From Dastarcus helophoroides (Eukaryota > Arthropoda > Insecta > Coleoptera > Bothrideridae), in the NCBI GenBank assembly GCA_028583605.1, contig CM053327.1:32792126-32856125 (forward strand): DNA of 64,000 nt. Reading direction: 5' to 3'. The position numbers were made by a program, and so were the translations under genes. Under the pieces are notes generated by a model. The model was not told the DNA's origin and did not search any database. It saw only the letters and a list, made by a program, of their open reading frames with translations. Of this stretch, positions 63,721 through 64,000 are shown one piece after another; position 1 is the first letter of the stretch; every line of letters starts with the position of its first letter.

Positions 63721-64000
63721 GGACACAAATTTCTCTGCTTTGCATCACGTCCATCTCCGTACTCTGCCTGACCTGAGTGAGGACAACCGAAATCTAAGCG
63801 CAATTTTTATGTCAAACACCGCTCTCCCATTTTACAAATGGTGCCTTTATTTTTCGACTTTTTGTTTTCATATTTGGAGAATTTATGAAGTAAGGATGTT
63901 GAATTCGCTCTTTGGAAGCACTTTTTTCAAATTCCATTTAGTTTTCGAAATAGTCGCTTTTGAAAACAGGTAAAAAGGAGACAAATTGTACGCCCATTTG
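63721..64000. other. Window-edge unique sequence
   Basis: No gene recognised. A 77-codon plus-strand frame (63740-63973) starts in a plausible ATG-poor context and shows no motif. Confidence 0.35.

Overview
The window is eukaryotic nuclear DNA, almost certainly from an arthropod and most likely an insect. It is strongly AT-rich. The few real genes have short GT-AG introns (54-56 nt). The rest is a dense, nested collection of insect-type repeats: a jockey/CR1-like LINE, hAT, Tc1/mariner and TTAA-type elements, solo LTRs and foldback elements. No prokaryotic, organellar or viral gene was recognised.

Only three protein-coding genes can be supported, all on the minus strand in the first quarter. 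(1) At 5291-5661 are the first three coding exons (87 codons) of a mitochondrial short/branched-chain acyl-CoA dehydrogenase (ACADSB-like). The rest of the gene must lie beyond position 1, so its third intron is at least 5.3 kb and full of repeats. (2) At 15444-16321 is a complete two-exon SRR1-domain protein of 273 aa. (3) Only 35 nt after its stop, at 15097-15408, is an intact 103-aa FMC1-like mitochondrial ATP synthase assembly factor. The tight same-strand pair suggests a bicistronic or overlapping transcription unit. A possible non-coding first exon with a good splice donor lies on the plus strand at about 24700-25033.

Layout: 1-5.3 kb, foldback repeats, an AT-rich degenerate minisatellite and a first satellite array; 5.3-5.7 kb, ACADSB exons; 6.6-9.9 kb, broken LINE; 9.9-11.8 kb, RNase H remnant split by a hAT element with an exact 8-bp duplication; 12-15 kb, AT-rich minisatellite; 15.1-16.3 kb, FMC1 and SRR1-like genes; 16.5-18.9 kb, AT-rich minisatellite that switches strand polarity; 19.2-22.9 kb, long-inverted-repeat element with a solo LTR in one arm and a hAT-like element in the other; 23.3-24 kb, hAT MITE; 24.7-27.3 kb, possible 5-prime exon, unique DNA and a short inverted-repeat element; 27.6-28.8 kb, second LINE copy; 29.7-37.3 kb, large satellite array interrupted by a palindromic insert, a hammerhead-ribozyme element and a solo LTR; 38-39 kb, decayed transposon ORF; 39-42.7 kb, mostly unique DNA; 42.76-45.7 kb, a 2.9-kb homopyrimidine tract; 46-48 kb, mostly unique DNA; 48.8-53.3 kb, AT-rich minisatellite; 53.5-57.1 kb, small duplications and MITEs; 57.2-58.9 kb, dead mariner-like element; 58.9-59.3 kb, LTR; 60.6-61.2 kb, 645-bp (AC)n; 61.6-63.7 kb, AT-rich minisatellite.

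The most interesting item is a well-formed type I hammerhead ribozyme at 35158-35228. It sits in a 685-bp element made of about 1.5 copies of a 466-bp monomer (34802-35486), which resembles a retrozyme or Penelope-like short retroelement. A looser hammerhead-like layout recurs in the foldback family and in the 26.8-kb element.
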